From NCBI GenBank assembly GCA_964528315.1, contig CAZGRO010000073.1, forward strand, positions 1-7,309: a stretch of 7,309 bases of DNA. Direction: 5' to 3'. This document shows, one piece after another, positions 1 to 6,038 of the stretch; within the stretch, counting starts at the first letter, position 1; every line of letters starts with the position of its first letter. The notes below the pieces were generated by a model. That model made no database searches. It was not told the DNA's origin and worked only from the letters and a program-made list of their open reading frames with translations. The position numbers and the translations under genes are program-made. This stretch comes from JALHTG01 sp964528315 (GTDB lineage Archaea; Thermoproteota; Bathyarchaeia; 40CM-2-53-6; JALHTG01).

Positions 1-423
1 CAAACAATCTTTCAAACCGTTCCTCAACTTCTCACGGTAACTCAGGCTCAGCCATACTTCGTAACCCAGCAAGTGCCAGTCACGTACACCGTGTATCAGC
101 CGCAGCCCTACAGTTACTATCAACCCTATCCCTACTACAATCCGTACCCTCCGATCGTAACAGTCACCTACACGACTGGACCATCCTATCATGCTCTAAC
201 GGTTGCACACCGTGAGACTAATCCGTCTCTGAGTCTGCGTGCCAACGTCATTGATCTGCAAACGGGTTATTCTTGGAGCCTCGACATGTCCTACAGAGTT
301 GCTCTCCGATCCTATGTGGCACGGTTCAACCTGCTGGGAGACAGAAACTACCGGATCACTATTCAGCCGTTGGGATTGTCAACGATACTGTATCTGACAA
401 CAGAAAGAACAGTGTTCCTTTAG
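1..423 (+). CDS. C-terminal part of an unrecognised protein with a Tyr/Pro/Gln-rich segment
   Basis: The frame is open from base 1 to a TAG at 421-423, giving 140 residues with no stop, so the gene almost certainly begins upstream; the in-frame GTG at 73 is probably just an internal valine. Residues about 1-60 are low complexity, rich in Gln, Pro, Tyr, Thr and Val, with YxPYP-like runs (for example YSYYQPYPYYNPYPP). Such stretches often act as flexible linkers in exported or surface proteins. The last 80 or so residues look like a compact, mostly beta domain (alternating patterns such as HALTVAH and YRITIQPLG) ending in a hydrophobic FL. No catalytic motif, cysteine pair or transmembrane helix is visible. 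I do not recognise the family. It converges on the minus-strand cluster with only 55 bases between stop codons. A secreted or wall-associated role is a guess from composition. Confidence 0.7.
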   Translation, partial: QTIFQTVPQLLTVTQAQPYFVTQQVPVTYTVYQPQPYSYYQPYPYYNPYPPIVTVTYTTGPSYHALTVAHRETNPSLSLRANVIDLQTGYSWSLDMSYRVALRSYVARFNLLGDRNYRITIQPLGLSTILYLTTERTVFL

Positions 424-478
424 AACCATTGAACAGTTGTTGCTCAAGATAGTTGAATTTGCAGAACGCTGATTCACA

Positions 479-661
479 CTAAAGTGGCTGAGATGCAGCG
501 GTCCTCCTCCTTGTCTTCAATAGAAGCACGACCGCTAAGACAATGATCGCAGCTGCTGCGAGTCCGAGGATCGCGCGCGCTCGTACTAATCTTTTTCCAT
601 CGCAGTAGCGAAATGAACCAGCTAGTCCAATTTCCAATGGACTCAGGTTGCATCCTAACAA
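479..661 (-). CDS. possible small single-helix membrane protein (or remnant)
   Basis: A 60-residue frame starts at a TTG 8 bases after the toxin stop. It is the only usable start, because an in-frame stop lies at 689-691. Residues about 30-48 (AILGLAAAAIIVLAVVLLL) form a clear hydrophobic helix followed by KTRRR, so the C-terminus should stay in the cytosol. The first 29 residues hold two cysteines and mixed polar residues. This resembles the C-terminal anchor of an archaeal surface protein, so it may be a remnant of a longer gene. No Shine-Dalgarno sequence precedes the TTG. A competing frame with an ATG at 653 gives a Ser/Arg-rich protein of unlikely composition, which favours the hydrophobic frame. 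It could be co-transcribed with the toxin pair. Function unknown; it may not be expressed. Confidence 0.35.
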   Translation of the reverse strand: MLGCNLSPLEIGLAGSFRYCDGKRLVRARAILGLAAAAIIVLAVVLLLKTRRRTAASQPL

Positions 662-669
662 AAGAAGAG

Positions 670-1047
670 CTAGTAGTGGAAGCGTCGCTCATACTCTTGA
701 TGATCCAACACTTCAATGATCCAGACGACGATTGGATCTTCTCTGGGCTTTCGGATTGAATAGATGATCCTGCGTCCACCGTCCAGTGGGTAGCGAAAAA
801 GACAGGGTTCGCCACGGTACTTGGTGATCGTGTGCCATAGCTTCTTTGGTATATGATCGCCCGCTGTCGGACGTTCTTCCAGGACATCTATGGCATCGTC
901 GATATATGCGGCCAATTCTTGATCTTCGTGGACTCTTGACTTTCTGAGTTGTTCTAAGTATTGTCTGAATTCTAGCGTGCCCGTGACCTTATAGCGGGAC
1001 TTTCTTTGAGGAGTCGGAGGAACTTGGGGTTGTCTGTGAAAACCCAA
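670..1047 (-). CDS. RelE/ParE-superfamily toxin (putative mRNA interferase)
   Basis: The 125-residue product fits the RelE/ParE toxin fold. Helical residues about 25-58 (FRQYLEQL, then IDDAIDVLEERP) are followed by IPKKLW at 66-71, a beta hairpin with RYPLDGGRRIIYSI at 85-98, and the closing strand and tail VVWIIEVLDHQEYERRF at 107-123. The R-x-IY strand and the 'DHxEYERRF' ending are typical of archaeal RelE-like proteins, which cleave mRNA during translation. I infer that activity from the family. The conserved domain begins near residue 18, but no ATG, GTG or TTG lies close to it. The only plausible start is a TTG at 1047, deep inside the upstream gene, giving a 76-base overlap and an atypical Pro/Gln-rich N-terminal extension. 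Translational coupling to the antitoxin is likely. A missed start from sequencing error is the alternative. Confidence 0.8.
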   Translation of the reverse strand: MGFHRQPQVPPTPQRKSRYKVTGTLEFRQYLEQLRKSRVHEDQELAAYIDDAIDVLEERPTAGDHIPKKLWHTITKYRGEPCLFRYPLDGGRRIIYSIRKPREDPIVVWIIEVLDHQEYERRFHY

Positions 1048-1319
1048 ACGATAGACCCGTCCTCGCTAAGAAACACCTTATTCGACGCGTCTAGATATTT
1101 GAGTATCGTGACTAGTGTGGGCGGTTCCATCTGTCGTGGAAGCGCACGTAACAAGGCACGTTTGGACGGAAAGCCACCATGATCTCTGATGCAACTCTCA
1201 ACCATGAGCTGCGTCTCTAGGGTCGGACTATGTCTTGGTTGATGAACTACCGTCTCAAAGTGACGTCTTTGTTGCGTAATTGTCATATCCGGTAACCTCG
1301 GAGCTGCCATAGTATACAT
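972..1319 (-). CDS. winged-helix protein, putative antitoxin of the RelE-like pair
   Basis: A 115-residue protein lies upstream of, and overlaps, the toxin gene. Residues about 49-93 look like a winged helix: FPSKRALLRALP as the first helices, PPTLVTILKYLDASNKV as the recognition-helix region, then a beta wing LSEDGSIVWVF. The DNPKFLRLLKES segment (96-107) resembles the tail of small archaeal DNA-binding proteins encoded beside RelE-like toxins. I expect it to bind and neutralise the toxin and repress its own promoter; this is inferred from position and fold, not from a named family. ATGs lie at 1319 and 1310. The second puts a TATA-like box about 25 bases upstream, as in leaderless archaeal transcripts, so the true start may be 1310 (MAAPRLP). 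The N-terminal 45 residues are polar and of unknown structure. Confidence 0.65.
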   Translation of the reverse strand: MYTMAAPRLPDMTITQQRRHFETVVHQPRHSPTLETQLMVESCIRDHGGFPSKRALLRALPRQMEPPTLVTILKYLDASNKVFLSEDGSIVWVFTDNPKFLRLLKESPAIRSRAR

Positions 1320-1328
1320 TTATACACG

Positions 1329-1340
1329 CCATATATGAGT
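1329..1340 (-). promoter_or_regulatory. TATA-like box for the antitoxin-toxin cluster
   Basis: On the minus strand this reads ACTCATATATGG, with the self-complementary core CATATATG at 1330-1337. Its centre is about 25 bases before the ATG at 1310, the distance expected of an archaeal TATA box driving a leaderless mRNA. It is not a perfect consensus box. A second AT-rich stretch (TATAAATGTATA, 1314-1325) spans the ATG at 1319. Confidence 0.4.
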
Positions 1341-1376
1341 GTATCTCATGATCCACGGACATCGTTAACCGATGTC
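1335..1376. promoter_or_regulatory. two inverted repeats, candidate operators of the toxin-antitoxin cluster
   Basis: Two dyads sit directly upstream of, and partly on, the antitoxin TATA-like box. The first is ATGAG-TGTAT-CTCAT at 1335-1349 (5-base arms, 5-base spacer). The second is GACATCG-TTAAC-CGATGTC at 1358-1376 (7-base perfect arms, 5-base spacer). Both have odd-length 5-base spacers, and a further CTCAT follows at 1376-1380. Binding here by the winged-helix antitoxin would occlude the promoter, which is the usual autoregulation of such modules. Regulation is inferred; the dyads themselves are seen directly. Confidence 0.45.
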
Positions 1377-1457
1377 TCATCAAGACAAGCCCCAATCAAG
1401 GATGCTTGGAACGCTCTTGAAAACCAGCCAGCATGTTCTCATTCATCAAAGACAAAG

Positions 1458-1465
1458 CATATGTG
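1458..1465 (+). promoter_or_regulatory. weak TATA-like element before thioredoxin
   Basis: The sequence GCATATGT is centred about 27 bases before the thioredoxin ATG at 1488, which would suit a near-leaderless transcript. TGAGG at 1482-1486 is a possible Shine-Dalgarno remnant, but it is only 1 base from the ATG and so poorly placed. The match is weak. Confidence 0.25.
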
Positions 1466-1487
1466 GGGGATGGTTGAGCACTGAGGC

Positions 1488-1910
1488 ATGAGCACGGAGA
1501 CAGACCGGGAACTAGAAGACATTAGAAGAAAGAAAATGGAGGATATGCGAGCGATGGCGGAAGGACGATCGATGGAAGGAACGCTGCCGGATACTCCCGT
1601 AACAGTTGAAGACAGCACCTTCGATCAACTGGTTGCCAGATACAATCTGATGGTTGTGGATTGCTGGGCGCCTTGGTGTGGGCCCTGCCTAATGGTGGCG
1701 CCGATCGTGGATGAGCTGGCGAGAAACTACGCCGGGAAAGTGGTTTTTGGGAAGTTGAATGTTGATGAGAATCCTCAGACTGCAGGACGCTTCTCCATAA
1801 TGAGTATACCGACACTGCTCATAATCAAGAATGGTGGAGAAGTGGACCGAATCATAGGAGCAGTGCCGAAGCAGGTCATCGAGTCCAGCATACGGAAACA
1901 CATCAATTAA
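1488..1910 (+). CDS. trxA: thioredoxin with charged N-terminal helix
   Basis: The 140-residue protein carries a complete thioredoxin domain from about residue 37. Strand NLMVVDCWA precedes the active site W63-C64-G65-P66-C67, and the cis-proline loop is SIP(108)T. The family reduces protein disulfides in the cytosol by dithiol exchange, using electrons from a thioredoxin reductase that is not in this window. No signal peptide is present. The first 33 residues are an extra charged segment (RELEDIRRKKMEDMRAMAEG) predicted to be helical. It resembles the N-terminal helix of archaeal PDCD5-like proteins and is an extension I associate with thaumarchaeal-type thioredoxins. An ATG at 1461 is in frame but is closed off by a TGA at 1482, so 1488 is the first possible ATG. 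The gene is divergent from the antitoxin cluster. It is followed by 153 non-coding bases, so it is probably monocistronic. Confidence 0.95.
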   Translation: MSTETDRELEDIRRKKMEDMRAMAEGRSMEGTLPDTPVTVEDSTFDQLVARYNLMVVDCWAPWCGPCLMVAPIVDELARNYAGKVVFGKLNVDENPQTAGRFSIMSIPTLLIIKNGGEVDRIIGAVPKQVIESSIRKHIN

Positions 1911-2000
1911 GCGTACAGAAGCTACTCTTTCTCCTTGAGCATGGCAATCGTTTCGTGCGCCTAGCTTCGATACCTGTTCCGCTACTCATGCTGCAGCCTC

Positions 2001-2045
2001 GGAAGGAGGATGCACAGCAAATTTCTAATGTTGTCCACGCAATAG
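2001..2045 (+). other. purine-rich Shine-Dalgarno-like motif with 11-codon upstream reading frame
   Basis: GGAAGGAGG at 2001-2009 is the strongest ribosome-binding-like motif in the window, yet it directly abuts an ATG at 2010. That ATG opens a short frame (MHSKFLMLSTQ) ending at TAG 2043-2045, in the same frame as the amidohydrolase that starts at 2064. The zero spacing argues against efficient initiation. It could be a leader peptide, a decayed former start region, or chance. The rest of the 153-base gap after thioredoxin shows nothing else. Confidence 0.2.
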
Positions 2046-2063
2046 TATAGGTCGCGGCGACGA

Positions 2064-3254
2064 ATGATTATGAGTCTTCTGCTCCAAGATGTCAACTTGA
2101 TCGATGATCGCGGAGAACGTAAAGCGAGACAAAGCGTCGAGATCCAGCAGGGACGAATTCACTCGATCCTCCCGAACGCTCAGCCCAGTAAGACAGCTGG
2201 ACTTCAAACAATCGACTGCAAGGGTCACTATCTGTTGCCAGGCCTGATTGACCTGCATGTCCATCTTGTATGGGACGGTAGTGGAGATCCTGCTGACCAA
2301 TTACAGAGAGAACGGCGGGAGGAGACGCTTCTGCGTGCGGTGGGACATGCTCTTCAGACATTGAGAGCGGGCATCACCACGGTCAGGGATCTAGGATCGG
2401 TCGATGATTTGGCTATAGATTTGGCTGATGCAGTGGAGCGGGGGCATATCCTCGGCCCTAGGATCTTTGCTTCCGGTCAGACCATTATCATGACCGGCGG
2501 CCATGATTCGTTCTGGGGCATAATGGTGGATGGAACGGACGAGGTCCTGAAGGCGACTCGTCGCCAGATCTCTCGTGGTGCTCGTGTGATCAAGACCTGC
2601 GCTACAGGCGGTGTCTATGGCCGGGTTCAGGGGGAGAAGGCTTTGGATGAGGAATTGTCCTATGAGGAGCTTCGCGTTCTTGTTGAGGAGGCGCACAGGA
2701 GAGGAATCCCAGTTGCTGCACATGCCATCGGCCAGAAAGGGATAAGCAATGCGGTTGCCGCAGGGGTGGACACGATTGAACATGGCCATCAGCTCACCTA
2801 CTTGTTGGCTACGGAACTGGCAACTAGGAATTGCGCTCTGGTCCCTACACTCTTTGTGTATCGACAGATTGCTGAGCAGCCGAACATTCCTGAATATGCT
2901 CAAGAAAAGGCGCAAGCGATCATAGGTGCGCATCGTCAAGCGATTCAGCTGGCACGTATGGCAGGACTACGCATAGGAGCAGGAACAGATGCCGGTTCGC
3001 CGCTTACCCCGCACGGGTGCTTGGTCGATGAGCTTCTTGCCCTAGTCGATGCAGGATTGCCTCCACCTGATGCATTGAAAACTGCAACTTATGATGCGGC
3101 CTCAATACTTGGAATGGGAAGCCAGTTAGGGCGCATTGAGCCCGGGTTCATAGCGGATCTCATTCTTGTTCCAGAGAATCCGCTGGAGGACTTGCGTAGG
3201 CTTCGAGCGGTAGAGTCGGTGTGGAAAGAAGGAAAACTGGTTTTCCGCAGCTAG
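2064..3254 (+). CDS. metal-dependent amidohydrolase (prolidase / imidazolonepropionase-like)
   Basis: The 396-residue protein has the amidohydrolase-superfamily layout: a small N-terminal beta domain (LLLQDVNLIDD), the TIM barrel opened by LPGLIDLHVH, and a C-terminal return to the beta domain (GRIEPGFIADLILV). All binuclear metal ligands can be placed: H65 and H67 (HVH), K177 (VIKTCATGG, the carboxylated lysine), H220 (VAAH), H240 (TIEHGH) and D309 (GAGTDAGSP). This set fits the Xaa-Pro dipeptidase and related COG1228-type hydrolases, which cleave amide bonds in peptides or cyclic amides; the exact substrate cannot be told. No signal peptide, so cytosolic. ATGs lie at 2064 and 2070. A TATA-like TAGTATAG at 2043-2050 lies about 24 bases before the second, and many relatives begin MSLLL, so 2070 may be the real start. 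The lyase gene begins 33 bases downstream, suggesting one transcript. Confidence 0.9.
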   Translation: MIMSLLLQDVNLIDDRGERKARQSVEIQQGRIHSILPNAQPSKTAGLQTIDCKGHYLLPGLIDLHVHLVWDGSGDPADQLQRERREETLLRAVGHALQTLRAGITTVRDLGSVDDLAIDLADAVERGHILGPRIFASGQTIIMTGGHDSFWGIMVDGTDEVLKATRRQISRGARVIKTCATGGVYGRVQGEKALDEELSYEELRVLVEEAHRRGIPVAAHAIGQKGISNAVAAGVDTIEHGHQLTYLLATELATRNCALVPTLFVYRQIAEQPNIPEYAQEKAQAIIGAHRQAIQLARMAGLRIGAGTDAGSPLTPHGCLVDELLALVDAGLPPPDALKTATYDAASILGMGSQLGRIEPGFIADLILVPENPLEDLRRLRAVESVWKEGKLVFRS

Positions 3255-3287
3255 CACATTCATACTGAGTCGCTTCGCAACACGGAG

Positions 3288-5546
3288 ATGAGAGGATTCA
3301 CATCAAAGCTAGCATTTGCCCAGCGTTCGTTCAGAATCCTTCCTGTTCTGCTGGCAATACTAGCGATTCCAGCTCTGTCATACATCGAGCCGGCATTTTC
3401 GCAACAACCTCTGAATCGGCAACCCAAACCCGATGAGGCGGGCTACAGGCCCGCAGACGGAGCCACAGTTCAACTGAACCCACCCTCTCTGGTCTGGCTA
3501 CATGAGGAACGCGTCAGCACGTACACGCTGCAACTCTCGACAGGCTCTGACATGTCAGGAATAGAGCTCACTAGGGATGTTCGATACAACTGCTACACGC
3601 ATAATCAATCACTGACTCCAAGGCGATACTACTGGCGGTACCGCGTCAACTATCAAGATGGCAAAACATCTCAGTGGAGCATTGTTCGATCATTCCTCAT
3701 CCCTGAAAATGCAACTGTCTTCCCAATGCCGTCGCGTGAGGAGCAAAGAAGCCTGATTCCCTTCGACCATCCAAGGCTGTTTATGCGACCAGAGGAGGTT
3801 GCCAAATGGCGAGAACTCGCTCAGACAACTCTCGCAGAAAAGTTCAAACCAGTAAGACAGGTNNNNNNNNNNNNNNNNNNNNNNNNNNNNNNNNNNNNNN
3901 NNNNNNNNNNNNNNNNNNNNNNNNNNNNNNNNNNNNNNNNNNNNNNNNNNNNNNNNNNNNNNCACATCAACAAACCATTCAACAGTCACAACAATCGGCT
4001 GTGGCACAAGCTCGCTGAATGCGCAATAGCATTGTACCGCGATGTGTCTGAGGCGGAGGACTGGCTCGACTACGCGTTGAACATATTCTATTCGGTTTAC
4101 CCAGCTTGGTCAGACGACGACGGGGGATGGCATGAAGGCCTGTCTTACTGGGCCGGATACATGAGCAAAGCTGTTTGGTGGTTCGATGTGGCGAAAGCGG
4201 CTCTCCGAATCGACGGCTTCAAGAAACCATTCTTCTCAAAGGTGGGCGATTACGCGCTTTGGATGGCGCCTCCCGGCTCGCCAAACATGGGTTTTGGTGA
4301 CCTCTCCTACAGTCGTCCCTCGTCCAGCTGGAGACCGTTCGTAGAATATTACGCGAGACAGATGCAGAACGGTTACTGGTACTGGTGGACCTTGCAGTGG
4401 CAAGGCAGGCCAGAGGGAGGAATACTTGGCTTCCTCCACGCTGCTCTTCCACCCGTAGAGCCTAAGCCGCCCGGCGATCTACCCTCGTCAAAAGTCTTCG
4501 AGGGTATCGGTGTAGCATCATCGCACCTGACCCTGTTGAACAGTAGCAGGGATGTCCACTTCCTCTTCAAATCCAGCCCACGAGGAAGCTGGAGCCACGG
4601 TCACAATCCTCAAAATAGCTTTCAGCTGAACGCGTACGGTGAGGCCCTCCTGACCACCTGTGTTTACCGTGACTGGCATGGTAGCCCCTTTCACACCAAA
4701 TGGTGCTGGAGCACTCGCGCCCACAACGCCATTCTGGTGAATGAGAAGGGCCAAATCGAACACACACCTGCTCCAGTCGGAAGAATTGTGAACTGGAGAT
4801 TGGGCGAAGACTATGATTACCTGAGCGGGGACGCAACTGCGGCATACGATTCCCTCAAGCGCTACCTTCGACATGTGGCATTTGTCAAACTGAAGAATGC
4901 CCCGAACGAGCCGCCCAGCGACGCAATAATAGTGTTGTATGATGATCTGGTGGCCAAGCAGCCGGCCACCTTCCAATTCATGCTGCACGCATTGACCGAG
5001 TTCTCTCTCGACGAGAATGGCACCAGACTGGATGTGAAGCAACGAAGAGCTGGAGTCACGATTCAATACCTCTCACCGGAGAGATTGCAGCTGTCCCAAT
5101 CGAGCGGATATGATCCACCACCAGAAGTCACGTTCCCCAACCAGTGGCACGTCAAAGCAACAACGACCAAGCCACTTGAACAACTTGGAGTTCTGACGGT
5201 AATTGTGCCGTATCGCGAAGGAGCCAAGCCTGAATGGCGAGCGCAACGCTACGAATCCTCAACCGCAGTGGCAACACAAATACAACTCGGAAACAAGATT
5301 GTCTTCGTTGCGTTCCGGAAGCTCGGTGTCGAAGTAGCTGAAGTCGCAGGATACACATTCAAGGACGCGGTCAAAGTCATAGTGCTTACCAGTGCTGGAA
5401 CAGGTACAGCGCCTCAGCCACAGAAGCAAATAGATTCCTCATACCAAGGCGCCGTGGTCGCAGTACTAGGCGTATGTATCGTTGCGACAGTCTTGGTGGT
5501 GTATAGGGTTAGGTTACGGAGAGCCCGCAAAGGAGCCCAGCCCTGA
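3288..5546 (+). CDS. secreted, membrane-anchored heparinase II/III-type polysaccharide lyase (interrupted by gap)
   Basis: The frame encodes 718 known residues plus 34 unknown ones. Residues 16-38 form a Sec signal peptide (RILPVLLAILAIPAL, likely cut after AFS38). About 47-138 is the FN3-like 'GYRPADG...NPPSLVW' module seen in DUF4962 proteins. HPRLF (161-165) opens the alpha toroid. HNNRLW (H234), GGWHEGLSYW (Y287) and SWSHGHN (H437, H439) follow, then AHNAIL (H479) in the beta-sandwich part. The H234-Y287-H437 spacing (53 and 150) nearly equals that of catalytic His202-Tyr257-His406 in Pedobacter heparinase II (numbers from memory). Such enzymes cut uronic-acid polysaccharides by beta-elimination. 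A final helix (about 721-738) with an Arg/Lys-rich tail anchors the protein with the enzyme outside the cell. GGAG directly abuts the ATG. Substrate unknown: a glycosaminoglycan, alginate-like polymer or host/algal glycan are all possible. Confidence 0.88.
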   Translation: MRGFTSKLAFAQRSFRILPVLLAILAIPALSYIEPAFSQQPLNRQPKPDEAGYRPADGATVQLNPPSLVWLHEERVSTYTLQLSTGSDMSGIELTRDVRYNCYTHNQSLTPRRYYWRYRVNYQDGKTSQWSIVRSFLIPENATVFPMPSREEQRSLIPFDHPRLFMRPEEVAKWRELAQTTLAEKFKPVRQXXXXXXXXXXXXXXXXXXXXXXXXXXXXXXXXXXHINKPFNSHNNRLWHKLAECAIALYRDVSEAEDWLDYALNIFYSVYPAWSDDDGGWHEGLSYWAGYMSKAVWWFDVAKAALRIDGFKKPFFSKVGDYALWMAPPGSPNMGFGDLSYSRPSSSWRPFVEYYARQMQNGYWYWWTLQWQGRPEGGILGFLHAALPPVEPKPPGDLPSSKVFEGIGVASSHLTLLNSSRDVHFLFKSSPRGSWSHGHNPQNSFQLNAYGEALLTTCVYRDWHGSPFHTKWCWSTRAHNAILVNEKGQIEHTPAPVGRIVNWRLGEDYDYLSGDATAAYDSLKRYLRHVAFVKLKNAPNEPPSDAIIVLYDDLVAKQPATFQFMLHALTEFSLDENGTRLDVKQRRAGVTIQYLSPERLQLSQSSGYDPPPEVTFPNQWHVKATTTKPLEQLGVLTVIVPYREGAKPEWRAQRYESSTAVATQIQLGNKIVFVAFRKLGVEVAEVAGYTFKDAVKVIVLTSAGTGTAPQPQKQIDSSYQGAVVAVLGVCIVATVLVVYRVRLRRARKGAQP
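3863..3962. other. assembly gap (100 N)
   Basis: Exactly 100 N, the conventional placeholder for a scaffold join of unknown length. It lies inside the lyase gene, and the frame reads through only because 100 happens to keep phase. The codon before it is GTN, so residue 193 is Val whatever the base. Comparison with heparinase II suggests the true missing stretch is longer. Confidence 0.97.
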
Positions 5547-5691
5547 TCGGATTCCATGTTGAAAGAACAGAAGCGCGTCCTTACTGACGCCAGTTGAATC
5601 ATGGGAATCGGCTGTGACAAACTGATCAGTCGCCTTCACTGATCCTTGGAAGGTTCTCGGACCTGGCTAGCAGAGGACGAAGCTCCAATAT
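5547..5691. other. non-coding spacer after the lyase, with a 10-base palindrome
   Basis: No credible reading frame is present. A perfect palindrome ACTGATCAGT occupies 5621-5630, and its half ACTGATC recurs at 5638-5644. No clear T-rich archaeal terminator follows the lyase stop. Confidence 0.4.
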
Positions 5692-5734
5692 GGAGGAGGA
5701 GGTAGGGGTGTATACACCTGCCATCCCTATGCCT
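5692..5734 (+). repeat. array motif A1: GGA-repeat tract plus palindrome
   Basis: GGAGGAGGAGGTAGGGG leads into the perfect 12-base palindrome GGTGTATACACC at 5707-5718, followed by a tail ending TATGCCT. The (GGA)n run could form a two-tetrad G-quadruplex. Confidence 0.6.
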
Positions 5735-5764
5735 AACGTTTTCTTGGCTGAGATGAGGGTTAAA

Positions 5765-5804
5765 GGCTCAAATCAAACTTGAAATGCTGAACCTGAACCA
5801 TTTC
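5765..5804 (+). repeat. array spacer repeat, copy 1 (40 bases)
   Basis: It aligns without gaps to 5975-6014 with 30 of 40 bases identical and all ten differences transitions. It can form a stem TCAA/TTGA (5768-5771 with 5779-5782) around a 7-base loop. Confidence 0.6.
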
Positions 5805-5827
5805 GAATTCATCTCCGCGATAGTGCC

Positions 5828-5862
5828 GGGAGGGGGTAGGGGGGTGGTACCACCCTATGCCT
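5828..5862 (+). repeat. array motif B1: G-rich tract plus palindrome
   Basis: GGGAGGGGGTAGGGG leads into the perfect palindrome GGTGGTACCACC at 5843-5854, extendable to 14 bases at 5842-5855. The tail is CTATGCCT. The G runs of 3, 5 and 6 are separated by 1-2 bases. Confidence 0.6.
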
Positions 5863-5882
5863 ATCACCTTATCCGGCCTAGT

Positions 5883-5917
5883 GAGAGGGGAGGGGGCTGT
5901 ATACACCTCTCATGCCT
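5883..5917 (+). repeat. array motif A2: G-rich tract plus imperfect palindrome
   Basis: GAGAGGGGAGGGGG is followed by the perfect 8-base core TGTATACA at 5898-5905. One C:C mismatch interrupts the extension that is perfect in A1. The tail CTCTCATGCCT matches the other motifs. Confidence 0.55.
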
Positions 5918-5974
5918 CAGCCCAGCGGGTTCTGGCGTACATACCATCGATTTTCAGCTTAGATGAAGCCCACG

Positions 5975-6014
5975 GGTTCAGATTGAACCTGAAGCGCTGA
6001 ATCCAAACCATTTC
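5975..6014 (+). repeat. array spacer repeat, copy 2 (40 bases)
   Basis: Partner of 5765-5804. The equivalent stem is TCAG/CTGA (5978-5981 with 5989-5992), so an A-T pair in copy 1 is a G-C pair here. A competing hairpin GGTTCA-GAT-TGAACC exists at 5975-5989. Confidence 0.6.
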
Positions 6015-6038
6015 TTATCTGTCTTTACAATGGTCCCG

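Noticed and set aside
474..653. Alternative frame with ATG at 653 in place of the one-helix membrane protein
   Set aside because: Ser/Arg/Cys-rich product without helix or domain; the overlapping TTG frame gives a coherent membrane segment.
2391..2939. 182-residue minus-strand frame within the amidohydrolase
   Set aside because: A shadow of a gene with every catalytic residue in place; no motif of its own.
4518..5066. 182-residue minus-strand frame within the lyase
   Set aside because: A shadow of the lyase coding frame; it shows no signal, domain or start site.
5784..5966. 60-residue + strand reading frame inside the array
   Set aside because: Gly-rich product arising from the G tracts, spanning two repeat motifs, with no domain or ribosome site.
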